Assembly (NCBI GenBank): GCA_025054775.1
Contig: JANWZA010000002.1
Span: forward strand, 1 to 64,000
Length of the DNA: 64,000 nt
Source of the DNA: Microscillaceae bacterium
GTDB taxonomy: Bacteria > Bacteroidota > Bacteroidia > Cytophagales > Microscillaceae
Direction of reading: 5' to 3'
A program made the translations under genes and the position numbers. The notes under the pieces were generated by a model. It was not told the DNA's origin and searched no databases. It saw only the letters and a program-made list of their open reading frames with translations. This document shows, piece after piece, positions 29,342 to 39,082 of this stretch; position 1 is the first letter of the stretch, and each line of letters starts with the position of its first letter.

Positions 29342-29846
29342 CTAAGTATTTAATACCTTTTGTTAATCTTTTAGCGTTAGATGTTAAGTTTTTGATATTT
29401 GATGTTATATTTTTACTACTTAATACTACGTTTTTAATTTTCAATGTTAAGTTTTTAATATTTAATGTTAAGTTTTCAATATACAATACTAACCTTTTGA
29501 TATTCAATTTTAAGTTTTTAATGTTTTATATTGATACTTTAATGTTTAATGTTAATTTTTTAACTTTAATAAGTAAACATTTATTGTTAAATACTAAGTA
29601 TTTATTACAGATAACTAAACATCTAACACTAAAAACTTAACATGTAATATTAGATACCAAACATTCAGTATTAAATACTAAACATTCAGTATTAAATATT
29701 AAACATTTAATATTAATAGTTAAAAAATTGCTATTAAAAAGAAAATCGATAGCCTTAATAATTACGTGTTCTCCATTAAATAGAAAACATGTAATTTTAA
29801 TTACTAAGTATTTACTATTAAAAGCTAAATGTTTATTTAACTGAAC
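29342..29846. repeat. Array of 24 degenerate 21-bp tandem units
   Basis: The 505 nt divide into 24 units of 21 bp; units 11 and 19 are 22 bp and unit 18 is 20 bp. Units 1-11 (29342-29573) follow a T-rich form that opens TTAAGTTTTT and closes ATTTAATG; the best copies are 29384-29404 and 29447-29467. Units 12-24 (29574-29846) follow an A-rich form that opens TAAACATTTA and closes TTAAATAC; the pair 29658-29678 and 29679-29699 differ at only two positions. The centre TTTAATATTAAA is self-complementary. The array starts about 180 nt beyond the hotdog gene start and ends 6 nt before the TonB receptor stop codon. Twenty-one bp equals two helical turns, so A/T tracts fall in phase and the DNA is probably curved. 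There are no spacers between units, so it is not a CRISPR array. Confidence 0.9.
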
Positions 29847-29852
29847 CTTATA

Positions 29853-32438
29853 CTAAAAGCTATAATTGAGGCTTACTAGGTATCTTCTTCCAAAATCAGG
29901 AATTTGGTTAGGCTTATAGTAGAGGTTACTATTCCAACTTTGAGCATCGGCATTGAGAACATTCCAAACAGTGGTATTAAAGAGATTATTTACTTTCAGT
30001 TCTACGAAAATATTCTTTATCCCTACCATTCTTCCGCTTTGTCGAAGGTATAAGTTAAAATATTGACTTGCAGGAACGCGATGTATGGTATAATTATTTG
30101 GATTGAGTTGTGTATTTTCTATAACTTGGTTTCCTTGCACGATCAGAATAGCAGGGTTGAGGTCTCCAACATTGTTATTGGCAGGAGCAAGGGTCTGTAT
30201 TTCTCCGTTCCAGTATTGTTCTATACCGATAGTAAAGCCTTTGCTTGCTGCATAGCTAATCCCTGCTTTGAAGAGGTGTTGCGGTGAGTCCAAAGGTAGA
30301 TATTGATTAGGCAAGGGGTCATAGATGGGAGCGACTCCCCCCGAGCCAATTGTTCCTACGATGCCTGTACCTGGACGCGGGTTTTTCCAATCACGCATAA
30401 AAGCAAACGCATCAGAAGGGCGTCTGATAAAAAAGTACGAGCCATTAGCCCAAATAAGGAGTTTATTGTCTAAAAGTTGATGCTGGGCTGCAAGGGTAAT
30501 ACCTGTGTTTCTCCAAGCGCTTCCTGCATTGAAACTTTGCGTAGCAGGATTGAACTGGTACAAACGATTGTTTTCTAAATGAAAAGCGTTAAAGGTGATA
30601 CTTCCTCGTTTTTTAGCGAAATATTGTTTTACAATCAATTCATAGTTACGAGTAATTTCTGACCTAGCGGGTGTACCAAAGGGCAAGCGAATAACCTCTT
30701 GTGGCGGTACGGCACGAAAGGCTTGGGCATAGATTAAGCGAATATTTGTATTTTCTGAAAAGCGATAGTTAAGGGCAAAACGCGGTGTAAAGTTCTCATC
30801 AAATTTGTTTCGCACTTGAAAAGGTGTAAATACATTGGTTTGGGCATTGAATGTATAAATTACCTCGTTGGCAATATTGCGATATACGTTTTCAATCATT
30901 TGGTAGTCGTAGCGTAGCCCTGCTGTAAGGGTAAGTTTAGGAAAAGGAGTATAAATGGCTTGCACCCATAAGCCATAATACCAGCCGTAATCGGTAATAC
31001 CTCCTGAGGGGCGGTGGGCAATGTATTGCCCTTGCCGTGTGCTTACCCATTGAATATTTTTGTAGTCAGCTATTTCCAAATTTCCACCTGCAGTGATAGT
31101 AATTTTTTCATTTTGGTAAGGTAAGAGTTGAAATTCTGCTCCAAAAGATTTAGTAACACCTGCATAATTGGAATTTAGCCCACCACCATTTCGGTTGAGT
31201 GTGCTGTCAGCAAATTTGCTCAAATCCAAAGAAGGAACGTATTGCACAAAGTCTTCTCCACGTCGCAGGTAGCGGTTTAAGTTTCCTGCTCCTGTGTAAA
31301 AATTACGGTAAGCATTTTGGGCTAAGCTAAGGGTAGTGTTAGGAAAAAAATCATTACTGCTCATATCTGAAATTTCGCGATTAGTAGAAAGGTTATAGCT
31401 AATTCGCCCTGAGATTTGCATTTTGGTAATAGGTTTTAGTTCTGCATAAGCTGCTCCGAAACTCCATTGCCGGTCGTTGCTAGGGTAATTAAAGGTGTGA
31501 TTTTCCTTAGGATGAACCCACGTAACGGCTCGGCTGTGCATAAATGCCCCTGCGGAGAAATAACGGGTATTGAGCCGTACATCAAAGGAAGGGAAAGTAA
31601 TACCTCCTCTAAAACTACCGTCATTAGGCACATAGGTATAAAGTTGGTTACGCATTTGCATACGAGCCATACCTGCTCCGTCTTGGCGTGTAAATTGACT
31701 TTGCCAAGGGCGAACCGTATTGCCTGTTTTGGTATCAAATAGCAGCCCCCCACTTACTTGATAAGCATTGATTGAAAGGTTGGTATTTTTAGAAAAACGC
31801 ATGACAAAACCAAAGGTATTGCGTTGTACCAAAGAATTTCTACCTAACTCCTCTACTACTACCGACTGAAAAAGTCGTACTTTTTGCTCACTATTTTCAA
31901 AACGTGGCTCGGCATTTTTGGTAATAATGTTTACTACGCCTTGCACTGCCACACTACCATACAAAGCCCCGCCAGGTCCGCGAATAATCTCTACGCGTTC
32001 TACATTGTTCAAATCTCCAATGACATCGGCATAAAAGTCGCCAAAGTGAAACCGCTCATTCAAGCGATGCCCATTATAGAGAAAAAGTACGTTTCGTCGT
32101 GTGTTATTAGTAAAAAAACCTCTAAAATCAGTATCAAAATTATTGCCTGTAAAGTGGGTATAGACTTCAGGAACACGCGCCAAAAGTTCGGCTAAATTGC
32201 GGTAGCCGTGCCGTTCGATATCCTCGCGAGTAATTACGGTAATGCTTGCAGGAGCATCGCTCAAATTCTCCTTTAAGCGCGAGGCAGTAGTTACTTTTAT
32301 CTCCTCGTCAGTTTGTCGTTCTTGTTTCAGAACTTCCTCTACACTTGGAATGTACCAATAAGTGGTATCTTGAGCACAAGCAAGAGTGTAAAATACTAAA
32401 AAACCGCAAAAGAAGTTAAAGGTAGTTTTGTGTTTCAC
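29853..32438 (-). CDS. TonB-dependent outer-membrane receptor
   Basis: The product (about 862 residues from a GTG at 32438) imports an unidentified ligand through the outer membrane with energy from TonB. A signal peptide (KHKTTFNFFCGFLVFYTLAC, then AQ) is followed by the plug domain (DAPASITVITREDIERHGYR and VERVEIIRGPGGALYGSVAV) and a 22-strand-type barrel ending in aromatic YLVSLNYSF. No carboxypeptidase-like N-terminal domain or adjacent SusD is present, so it resembles metal-complex or vitamin receptors rather than SusC. The longer frame to 32570 is unlikely because a -7 element TATCTTTG lies between the two starts. No siderophore or metal gene sits next to it to reveal the ligand. Confidence 0.92.
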   Translation of the reverse strand: MKHKTTFNFFCGFLVFYTLACAQDTTYWYIPSVEEVLKQERQTDEEIKVTTASRLKENLSDAPASITVITREDIERHGYRNLAELLARVPEVYTHFTGNNFDTDFRGFFTNNTRRNVLFLYNGHRLNERFHFGDFYADVIGDLNNVERVEIIRGPGGALYGSVAVQGVVNIITKNAEPRFENSEQKVRLFQSVVVEELGRNSLVQRNTFGFVMRFSKNTNLSINAYQVSGGLLFDTKTGNTVRPWQSQFTRQDGAGMARMQMRNQLYTYVPNDGSFRGGITFPSFDVRLNTRYFSAGAFMHSRAVTWVHPKENHTFNYPSNDRQWSFGAAYAELKPITKMQISGRISYNLSTNREISDMSSNDFFPNTTLSLAQNAYRNFYTGAGNLNRYLRRGEDFVQYVPSLDLSKFADSTLNRNGGGLNSNYAGVTKSFGAEFQLLPYQNEKITITAGGNLEIADYKNIQWVSTRQGQYIAHRPSGGITDYGWYYGLWVQAIYTPFPKLTLTAGLRYDYQMIENVYRNIANEVIYTFNAQTNVFTPFQVRNKFDENFTPRFALNYRFSENTNIRLIYAQAFRAVPPQEVIRLPFGTPARSEITRNYELIVKQYFAKKRGSITFNAFHLENNRLYQFNPATQSFNAGSAWRNTGITLAAQHQLLDNKLLIWANGSYFFIRRPSDAFAFMRDWKNPRPGTGIVGTIGSGGVAPIYDPLPNQYLPLDSPQHLFKAGISYAASKGFTIGIEQYWNGEIQTLAPANNNVGDLNPAILIVQGNQVIENTQLNPNNYTIHRVPASQYFNLYLRQSGRMVGIKNIFVELKVNNLFNTTVWNVLNADAQSWNSNLYYKPNQIPDFGRRYLVSLNYSF

Positions 32439-32464
32439 GGCAAAATTTCTTGATTTGTTTCTAA

Positions 32465-32472
32465 CAAAGATA
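32465..32472 (-). promoter_or_regulatory. Candidate -7 element for the TonB receptor gene
   Basis: The minus strand reads TATCTTTG, an exact consensus match, 27 nt upstream of the GTG at 32438. This places the transcript start downstream of the longer alternative start at 32570. No TTG is at the usual distance. Confidence 0.45.
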
Positions 32473-32678
32473 ATTAAAATACTGCAAATTTTTGCTATGC
32501 CAAATGCAGACTGATAAATAATTTTGCAAAACTGACAATAATCGTTACCTTTATCTGAAAATAGCTTCATGTTAAGTTAAGTTGTGTAATCTTAATTTTT
32601 CTCCTACAAATTATTAGCTCCTTTCTGCTTAAAAATTTCGTTAAGAACTACAGATTTGATTAAATTTTTGCAGTATTT

Positions 32679-33266
32679 ATGCAGCAAATTGGAATTACAG
32701 GCGGTATTGGCTCGGGTAAAAGTTTGATTTGTAAAATATTTCAAACTTTGGGTGCACCTATTTATGAAGCTGACAGCCGTGCCAAATGGCTTATGGTGAA
32801 TTATTTACCTCTTAAAGAACAGATTATACAACATTTTGGTAAAGAAGCCTATTTGCCTAATGGAGAACTCAACCGTAATTTTTTGGCAAAGGAGGTGTTT
32901 AATGATAGTGCTAAAACGCAACTCATTAACCACTTGGTACATCCTTGCGTAGGGGAGGATTATCAACGCTGGGTGAGAGAAAATTCCCACTTTCCTTACG
33001 TTTTGAATGAAGCCGCCTTGCTTTTTGAGGCAGGTAGAGATAAAGTGTTAGACAAGATAATTACCGTTTTTGCCCCCAAAGCCTTACGCATAAAACGCAT
33101 ACAACAACGCGATAAGCACCGCTCTTTGCAAGAAATTGAGGCAATTATGGACAAGCAAATTTCGGAAGAGGAGAAAATAAAACGTGCCGATTTTGTTATC
33201 TATAATGATGATGTTCAACCTGTTTTGCCGCAAGTGTTGCATCTGCACCATCTTTTTTTAAGATAG
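32679..33266 (+). CDS. coaE: Dephospho-CoA kinase
   Basis: CoaE phosphorylates dephospho-CoA at the 3'-hydroxyl, the last step of coenzyme A synthesis. The 195-residue protein has the P-loop GGIGSGKS at 8-15, the conserved YEADSRAKWLM, a LID region with RIQQRDKHRS and a Glu/Ile-rich tail ending in ADFVIYNDD. Length and motif order match the family. It is divergent from the TonB receptor gene and 47 nt upstream of an MFS transporter gene in the same direction; no functional link is evident. Confidence 0.97.
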   Translation: MQQIGITGGIGSGKSLICKIFQTLGAPIYEADSRAKWLMVNYLPLKEQIIQHFGKEAYLPNGELNRNFLAKEVFNDSAKTQLINHLVHPCVGEDYQRWVRENSHFPYVLNEAALLFEAGRDKVLDKIITVFAPKALRIKRIQQRDKHRSLQEIEAIMDKQISEEEKIKRADFVIYNDDVQPVLPQVLHLHHLFLR

Positions 33267-33313
33267 TTTTGCTCTATATTTGTTAATTTTGGGCAAAGTT
33301 ACCCTAAACCGCT

Positions 33314-34552
33314 ATGTCTGAAAATAGGCTATCACCCTATTTAGCACTGCAAAATGCCGAATTTCGCTTTTTTTTGGCTATGCGTTTGTGCGTTACCTTA
33401 GCCGTGCAGATGCAAGCCGTGATAGTAGGTTGGCAAATTTATGAACTTACGCAAAAAGATACCCTTTATTTAGGCTTAATCGGCTTGACTGAGGCTGTAC
33501 CAAGTATTTTAATTGCTCTCTATGCAGGGCATTTGGTGGATATGTACAGCCGAAAGAAAATTTTGCAAAAAGTGTTTTACGTGCTTGTGTTTGCTTCGGC
33601 TTGCTTGTGGTTATTGAGTTGGCAAATAGTGCAAGTGTGGATTGGCAAGCCTATTTTTCCTATTTTTGGAGTGATTTTTTTGATTGGCTTGGCACGTGGT
33701 TTTGTTAGCCCTGCCTATTTTGCTTTTCTTACGCAAGTGGTTTCACAAAAGGAACTACAAAATGCTATTGCTTGGAATAGCACGAATTGGCAAATCGGTA
33801 TGGTAATAGGTCCTGCTCTTGGGGGATTAGTGTATGCTTTTTTGGGTGTGCAAATGGCTTATTTATTGCAAACGTTATTATTTGTCTTTGCTCTTATTTT
33901 TTTGGGAATGATTGCTCACAAACCTGCCCCGCCCAAACCTGAAGTTATAGATTTGAGAGAGCGAATGTGGTCAGGGGTGCAATTTGTATTTAGCCAACCG
34001 ATTATTTTAGGAGCAATTTCTTTGGATTTATTTGCTGTTTTGTTTGGAGGGGCTGTTGCTATACTGCCTGCTTTTGCTTCCGATGTGTTGAGTGTAGGGG
34101 CAGAGGGGCTAGGTTTTTTGCGTTCTGCCCCAGCAGTAGGTTCGGTGGTTATGGCAATAGCATTAGCATACTATCCTGTTCGTAAGCACGCTGGGAAACG
34201 GCTACTTTTGGCTGTGGCAGGTTTTGGCATAAGTATTATTGCCTTTGCCCTTTCTACTAATTTTTGGCTTTCACTATTGTGTTTATTTTTGAGTGGTGCT
34301 TTTGACAGTGTAAGTGTGATTATCCGAAGTAATTTGTTACAAACGCACACACCTGAAGCTATGAAAGGGCGAGTTTCGGCAGTGAATTCTATTTTCATTA
34401 GTTCCTCTAATGAAATAGGAGCATTTGAGTCAGGGGTGGCAGCTAAATTGCTTGGGTTGGTGCCTTCGGTCATTTTTGGAGGTGTAATGACTTTGGTAGT
34501 AGTTATAATTATAGCTTGGAAGGTTCCACAATTGCGAAATTTGGATTTGTAG
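33314..34552 (+). CDS. Major facilitator superfamily exporter (EntS-like)
   Basis: The 412-residue protein has about 12 membrane segments and the MFS_3 (enterobactin-exporter-like) pattern, including LYAGHLVDMYSRKKILQK after the second segment, GLARGFVSPAYFAFL and ISSSNEIGAFESG in the second half. Family members expel siderophores, drugs or other small molecules using the proton gradient. The substrate cannot be told from sequence. The gene follows coaE by 47 nt and converges with the DEAD-box helicase gene. Confidence 0.9.
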   Translation: MSENRLSPYLALQNAEFRFFLAMRLCVTLAVQMQAVIVGWQIYELTQKDTLYLGLIGLTEAVPSILIALYAGHLVDMYSRKKILQKVFYVLVFASACLWLLSWQIVQVWIGKPIFPIFGVIFLIGLARGFVSPAYFAFLTQVVSQKELQNAIAWNSTNWQIGMVIGPALGGLVYAFLGVQMAYLLQTLLFVFALIFLGMIAHKPAPPKPEVIDLRERMWSGVQFVFSQPIILGAISLDLFAVLFGGAVAILPAFASDVLSVGAEGLGFLRSAPAVGSVVMAIALAYYPVRKHAGKRLLLAVAGFGISIIAFALSTNFWLSLLCLFLSGAFDSVSVIIRSNLLQTHTPEAMKGRVSAVNSIFISSSNEIGAFESGVAAKLLGLVPSVIFGGVMTLVVVIIIAWKVPQLRNLDL

Positions 34553-34572
34553 GGTAAGAATTTGATCCATTT

Positions 34573-35955
34573 TCAAGGGCTGGTCTTTTTCTTGCTTTTA
34601 TTTTTTGTTTTTGGGTAATTAGTTTTTGGTTGGGTATTAGATTTTTTGATAGATTTTTGCGAATTTTTACTAATACTTTTTGCTTTACTTTTTTTCTTTG
34701 AGCTGATATTTTTAGCCTTTTTTTCATGAAAAGCCCCTTGAAAATCAGGGTTTTCTTTTTTACGTTGGTCGTCAATAGCTTTGGCTATGGCTTGTTTCTC
34801 TTCAAAGTCTGTTTCAGGCACTTCTACTCCTGCGGGAATAGGCAGACGTGGGATAGTCATTTTGATAATTTTTTCAATTTTGCGAATATGGTATTCATCT
34901 GAAGGTAGGACAAAAGTAATAGCTTCGCCCTTGTGGTTTGCCCTTCCTGTACGTCCAATACGGTGAACATAATCTTCATAAACAAGTGGCACATCAAAAT
35001 TGACTACATGGCTTACTTGGCTTACATCAATGCCGCGGGCAGCTACATCGGTTGCTACTAAAATGCGTACATTGCCTTCCTTAAAGTCATTCATAGCGTT
35101 AATGCGTGTTTGTTGGGCTTTGTTGGCATGAACAGTACGCACCGCTTCTTGACCTAATTTTCGTTTCAAAAAGCGATAAATATTTTCAGCAAAAAGGCGG
35201 GTACGTGTGAAAATAATCACCTTTTGCCAAGTAGGATTTTGCAAGAAATGAGCTAATAAATTGATTTTCGTTTTGAAATTAGGCACTTCAATCAAACTTT
35301 GGCTTATAGTTTGGGCAGGTGTGGCTTGTGGTGTAATTTCTACTATTTGCGGATATTCTAAGAACTCTTCTACTAACTGCATTACTTTGGGAGGCATAGT
35401 AGCTGAAAAGAGTAAATTTTGGCGTTTTTTGGCAGGAATTAGCTCTAAAATTTGGTTAATTTGTGGCATGAAGCCCATGTCCATCATCTTGTCGGCTTCA
35501 TCTATTACGAAAATCTCTATTTGTTTGAGTGGCAGTTCACCTTCGAAATAAATATCCAGTAACCTACCAGGGGTAGCAATTAAAATATCTACTCCTTGTT
35601 GAATTTGCTTGATTTGGTTTTTCATACCTACCCCTCCGTACACACACACAATACGCAAATCGGTATATTTGGCGAATTGTTGTGTTGCTGTGGCGATTTG
35701 TACGGCTAATTCGCGGGTAGGGCTGATAATCAAAGCTCGTGGAAAAGAGCCTTGGGCATATTTTATTTTCATGAGTAGAGGTAGTACATAAGCGGCAGTT
35801 TTGCCCGTGCCTGTTTGGGCAATGCCTAACACATCATGCCCTGCTAAAATGAGTGGAATAGCTCTGGCTTGTATGGGGGTAGGTTCGGTAAAACCTGCCT
35901 CAGCAATTGCTGTTAAGAGTTGTTTGTTTAGTTTTAGTTCTTCAAAAGTAGCCAT
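34573..35955 (-). CDS. DEAD-box RNA helicase
   Basis: The 460-residue enzyme unwinds short RNA duplexes and remodels RNA-protein complexes using ATP. All core motifs are visible: the Q motif with GFTEPTPIQARAIP, AQTGTGKTAAY (motif I), VIDEADKMMDMGF (motif II), SATMPP (motif III), DVAARGIDVS, and HRIGRTGRA (motif VI). The last 70 residues are a Lys- and Ser-rich tail that probably binds RNA non-specifically. In Bacteroidota such RhlE/DbpA-like proteins act in ribosome assembly or cold adaptation. I chose the ATG at 35955 (MATFEELKLN) over an in-frame upstream start. Confidence 0.95.
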   Translation of the reverse strand: MATFEELKLNKQLLTAIAEAGFTEPTPIQARAIPLILAGHDVLGIAQTGTGKTAAYVLPLLMKIKYAQGSFPRALIISPTRELAVQIATATQQFAKYTDLRIVCVYGGVGMKNQIKQIQQGVDILIATPGRLLDIYFEGELPLKQIEIFVIDEADKMMDMGFMPQINQILELIPAKKRQNLLFSATMPPKVMQLVEEFLEYPQIVEITPQATPAQTISQSLIEVPNFKTKINLLAHFLQNPTWQKVIIFTRTRLFAENIYRFLKRKLGQEAVRTVHANKAQQTRINAMNDFKEGNVRILVATDVAARGIDVSQVSHVVNFDVPLVYEDYVHRIGRTGRANHKGEAITFVLPSDEYHIRKIEKIIKMTIPRLPIPAGVEVPETDFEEKQAIAKAIDDQRKKENPDFQGAFHEKKAKNISSKKKSKAKSISKNSQKSIKKSNTQPKTNYPKTKNKSKKKTSP

Positions 35956-35986
35956 AAAATTGCTTTGCATTTGTTAAATTAAGTTA

Positions 35987-35994
35987 CAAAAGTA
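35987..35994 (-). promoter_or_regulatory. Candidate -7 element for the DEAD-box helicase gene
   Basis: The minus strand reads TACTTTTG, matching TAnnTTTG, 32 nt upstream of the chosen ATG. A TTG at the usual distance was not found. Confidence 0.4.
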
Positions 35995-36071
35995 CGAAAA
36001 TTGTGCCGTGTAACGCTCTCCTAAAACTAACAAACAATACAATGTTTTCTGAAAAGTATTTTCATTTTCAA

Positions 36072-37103
36072 ATGCTAACAAGAATATGCCTGGGCGTATT
36101 TGGATTATGCTTTCTGTACCAATGTAATAGGTCAGATAAGCAAATAAAACCTGCTTTTTATTATTGGCAAACTAAACTACAACTTAGTGAAAATGAGCAA
36201 GTTTATTTGCAGAAGTTGCAAGTCAGTCAGCTTTTTATTCGCTTTTTTGATATAGATTTTAACCCAGAAACGCAAGAGGCTTTGCCTTTGGCTTCGCTTA
36301 AATTACCTACACAATCTTTGAAAAACGTAGAAGTTATTCCTGTGGTATTCATTACAAATCGCACATTACGCTTTATCAAAACTAACAAAATAGAAGTGTT
36401 AGCCAAGCAATTAGTCCGAAAAGTGCAAAAGATGCATGCTCATGCTACGTCTAATCCTTTGCAAGAGTTGCAAGTAGATTGCGATTGGTCAGTAGAAACA
36501 AAAGAAAAGTATTTTGCTTTGTTGAAAAAAATAGCCCAAGAACTACCCAAAACGGTTTATCTTTCAGCTACTATTCGGCTTCACCAACTTAAATACCCTG
36601 CCATGGTGGGTGTGCCACCTGTACACAAAGGATTGCTCATGTACTACAATATGGGTGATTTGGTAGGAAGTCAAACGCAAAACTCTATTTTGGACAATGA
36701 AATTGCCAAAAAATATTTGCAAAATTACCATACCTATACACTACCTTTGGACTTCGCTCTGCCTTTGTATGGCTGGGGGGTAGTTTTAAGAGAAAATAAA
36801 GTGGTGCATTTGCTCAATGAAATCCAAACTACGGATTTAGAAAAGAAAAACTTTGAACCTATTGCAAAAAATACATTCAAAGTAAAAAAGTCGCATTATT
36901 TTGCAGGTGTATATTTGTACGAAAATGATGAGTTGCGTGTAGAAAATCCTACTTTGAATGATTTGCAACAGGCTTGCCGACTGCTCCAAAAGCAAATCAA
37001 TCAACCAAATACAAGGCTAATCTTTTATCACCTCAGTCCTAACATTTTGCGAAAATTTGAGGTTAAAGATTTGGAAAAGTTGATTATTACTTTACAAAAA
37101 TAA
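36072..37103 (+). CDS. Putative lipoprotein, unknown function
   Basis: The 343-residue precursor starts with a lipoprotein signal, MLTRICLGVFGLCFLYQC, with the lipobox LYQC and Cys18 as the lipidation site. Longer frames begin at 36042 (ATG) and 36003 (GTG). The body has LQVSQLFIRFFDIDFNPE and the conserved-looking LQELQVDCDWSVETKEKYFA, which resembles the TIM-barrel, glycosidase-like DUF3142 group, but the match is by eye only. It is divergent from the helicase gene and 23 nt upstream of a NUDIX gene, so the two may be cotranscribed. The substrate, if it is an enzyme, is unknown. Confidence 0.72.
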   Translation: MLTRICLGVFGLCFLYQCNRSDKQIKPAFYYWQTKLQLSENEQVYLQKLQVSQLFIRFFDIDFNPETQEALPLASLKLPTQSLKNVEVIPVVFITNRTLRFIKTNKIEVLAKQLVRKVQKMHAHATSNPLQELQVDCDWSVETKEKYFALLKKIAQELPKTVYLSATIRLHQLKYPAMVGVPPVHKGLLMYYNMGDLVGSQTQNSILDNEIAKKYLQNYHTYTLPLDFALPLYGWGVVLRENKVVHLLNEIQTTDLEKKNFEPIAKNTFKVKKSHYFAGVYLYENDELRVENPTLNDLQQACRLLQKQINQPNTRLIFYHLSPNILRKFEVKDLEKLIITLQK

Positions 37104-37126
37104 TTTATTTTCAACTATTTATTGAA

Positions 37127-37624
37127 ATGCTAGCCCAAGAAACTCAACAAGCTATTATAGAAAGATTTGGAAATACTTTACGCTTACGGGTAAGCGGAAT
37201 TTGTATACAGAATGAAAAAATTTTGCTCATAAAACATCAATACTTGGGCAAAGGCAACTACCTATGGTCGCCCCCAGGAGGAGGTATGTACTTTGGTGAA
37301 ACGGCACACCAAACCCTTAAACGTGAATTTGCCGAAGAGACAGGACTAATCATTGAAGTAGGAAAACTGCTATTTGTGAATGAATTTTTAGACCCTCCTT
37401 TGCATGCCATAGAACTTTTTTTTGAAGTGAGCATCATAGGAGGCACGCTCAAACAAGGTTTTGACCCTGAACTTACCTCACGAAACCAAATTATTCAAGA
37501 GGTGCGCTTTTTATCTGTTACCGAGTTGCAAGCTGAACCGCAGGAATGTTTGCACAGCCTCTTGCGTAATTGCACCCAAGTAAATGATGTTTTGCAGAAA
37601 AATGGATACTTATGCACAAAATAA
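37127..37624 (+). CDS. NUDIX hydrolase
   Basis: The 165-residue enzyme hydrolyses a nucleoside diphosphate linked to another moiety. The Nudix box begins GGGMYFGETAHQTLKREFAE and ends ETGLI, matching GX5EX7REUXEEXGU with the catalytic glutamates in REFAEETG. Specificity cannot be predicted; candidates include ADP-ribose, NDP-sugars or oxidised nucleotides. The protein is cytoplasmic. The gene follows the lipoprotein gene by 23 nt in the same direction. Confidence 0.93.
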   Translation: MLAQETQQAIIERFGNTLRLRVSGICIQNEKILLIKHQYLGKGNYLWSPPGGGMYFGETAHQTLKREFAEETGLIIEVGKLLFVNEFLDPPLHAIELFFEVSIIGGTLKQGFDPELTSRNQIIQEVRFLSVTELQAEPQECLHSLLRNCTQVNDVLQKNGYLCTK

Positions 37625-37779
37625 GTGTTTCTCTTTTTATGATAATCTTTGTGAAAACATAAAATTTAATTTATCAAATACCTCCCAAACCTTATATAGA
37701 TAGCTACCATTCCTTGTCCGAAGGTTTTTCTTAACTTTTTTCGTATCTTTGTGGCACAAAATATTTTCTGAGTGTGTAC

Positions 37780-39057
37780 ATGGAGCCCTCTCTTGCTGAA
37801 AACGAACGTAAACGTTTGATGCTCAAAAAGATACAGTTCCTTGCTACGGGGCTACTTGTGCTTATGGCTAGCTTGTTTCTTTTGAGCAAATATTTGGAAA
37901 CCTCTTATCCTTGGCTTGGGTTTTTGCGTGCCTTTACTGAGGCAGGCATGGTAGGTGCTTTAGCCGATTGGTTTGCCGTAGTTGCCTTGTTTAGGCACCC
38001 TTTGGGCTTACCTATTCCGCATACGAACCTGATTGTGCAAAAACAAGAGGCTTTGGGCAAAAATTTGGGCAATTTTGTAGTCCAAAATTTTTTAGACGAG
38101 GCAAGTATTCGGCGAGAGGTGCAAAAAATACATATTGCTCAAGAGGTTGCTAAGTGGCTTAAAACACCTGATAACGCCCTCCTGCTAGTTAAAGAATTAG
38201 AAAAGTTTATTCCTAATATCATTAATGGCATTGACGCCCAAGAAATGAATACTTTTCTGAAAAATAAGGCATTACATTTTGTTTATAACATTGATTTAGC
38301 CTCGCTTGTAGCTGATATTCTGAACTATTTTACCCAAAAAAATGAACATCAACGGCTGCTAGATTATGTATTAAAAAGTTTGAACGAATTTTTGGCAAAA
38401 GATGAAAACCGCGAGTGGCTAAGACAAAAATTTAATGATAAGGGCTTACCTTCGCTCTTGGGAATTGGTACGGCTATTAACGAAACTTTTGCCGATGGTA
38501 CACTGGAAGCCGTCCAAGAGTATTCTTATGAAGTTTTAACCACCCCTAACCACGTTCTCCGACAGCGATATAATCAACTTACCCAGCGCCTTTTTGCTGA
38601 TCTTAAAAACTCCCCTGAATATAAGCAAAAAGCAGATAAAATTAAAGATGAAATTATACAAGGAACTGCTTTTCAACGTTACACAAGCAATATTTGGGAT
38701 GAACTGAAAACTACTATCTTAAAAGATTATTTGAGCGAAAATTCTAAAATCCGTGAATATTTGCTCAAAGGTTTGATGGCTATGGCTGAGAAATTAGAAA
38801 GTGATACCGAAATGCGTGCAAGCATTGACCGAACTTTGCACGAGGAGATTATACAATTTGTACAAAAAAATAAGACTTGGATTAGTACGCATATTGGCAC
38901 TACCGTAAAAAATTGGGACAAAGCCGATATTGCTGACAAGTTAGAGTTAGAAGTGGGAAAAGACCTACAATATATTCGTATCAACGGTACCATAGTAGGA
39001 GGGCTGGTAGGGCTCATTTTGTATCTTTTGTTTGATGTATTATTCAAATTGCATTAA
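37780..39057 (+). CDS. DUF445 family membrane protein
   Basis: The 425-residue protein has the DUF445 (YjiN-like) arrangement: an N-terminal segment (FLATGLLVLMASLFLLSKYL), a second segment with the family hallmark GMVGALADWFAVVALFRHP, a long helical central region, and a C-terminal segment (TIVGGLVGLILYLLFDVLF). The hallmark GALADWFAVVALF supports the identification. The family is uncharacterised. A -7-like TATCTTTG lies at 37744-37751. The MlaE-like permease gene follows after 25 nt, so a shared envelope role is conceivable. Confidence 0.9.
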   Translation: MEPSLAENERKRLMLKKIQFLATGLLVLMASLFLLSKYLETSYPWLGFLRAFTEAGMVGALADWFAVVALFRHPLGLPIPHTNLIVQKQEALGKNLGNFVVQNFLDEASIRREVQKIHIAQEVAKWLKTPDNALLLVKELEKFIPNIINGIDAQEMNTFLKNKALHFVYNIDLASLVADILNYFTQKNEHQRLLDYVLKSLNEFLAKDENREWLRQKFNDKGLPSLLGIGTAINETFADGTLEAVQEYSYEVLTTPNHVLRQRYNQLTQRLFADLKNSPEYKQKADKIKDEIIQGTAFQRYTSNIWDELKTTILKDYLSENSKIREYLLKGLMAMAEKLESDTEMRASIDRTLHEEIIQFVQKNKTWISTHIGTTVKNWDKADIADKLELEVGKDLQYIRINGTIVGGLVGLILYLLFDVLFKLH

Positions 39058-39082
39058 CCTAAACCTAAAAATAATACTGAAA

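Noticed and set aside
29304-29640. Open frames on both strands in the 21-bp array, encoding runs such as NLTLNIKNLTLK
   Set aside because: They arise because a 21-bp period without stop codons gives a seven-residue repeat; they are shadows of the repeat, with low complexity and no start signals.
29342-29846. Possible CRISPR array
   Set aside because: Units are contiguous and degenerate with no unique spacers, no leader and no cas genes nearby.
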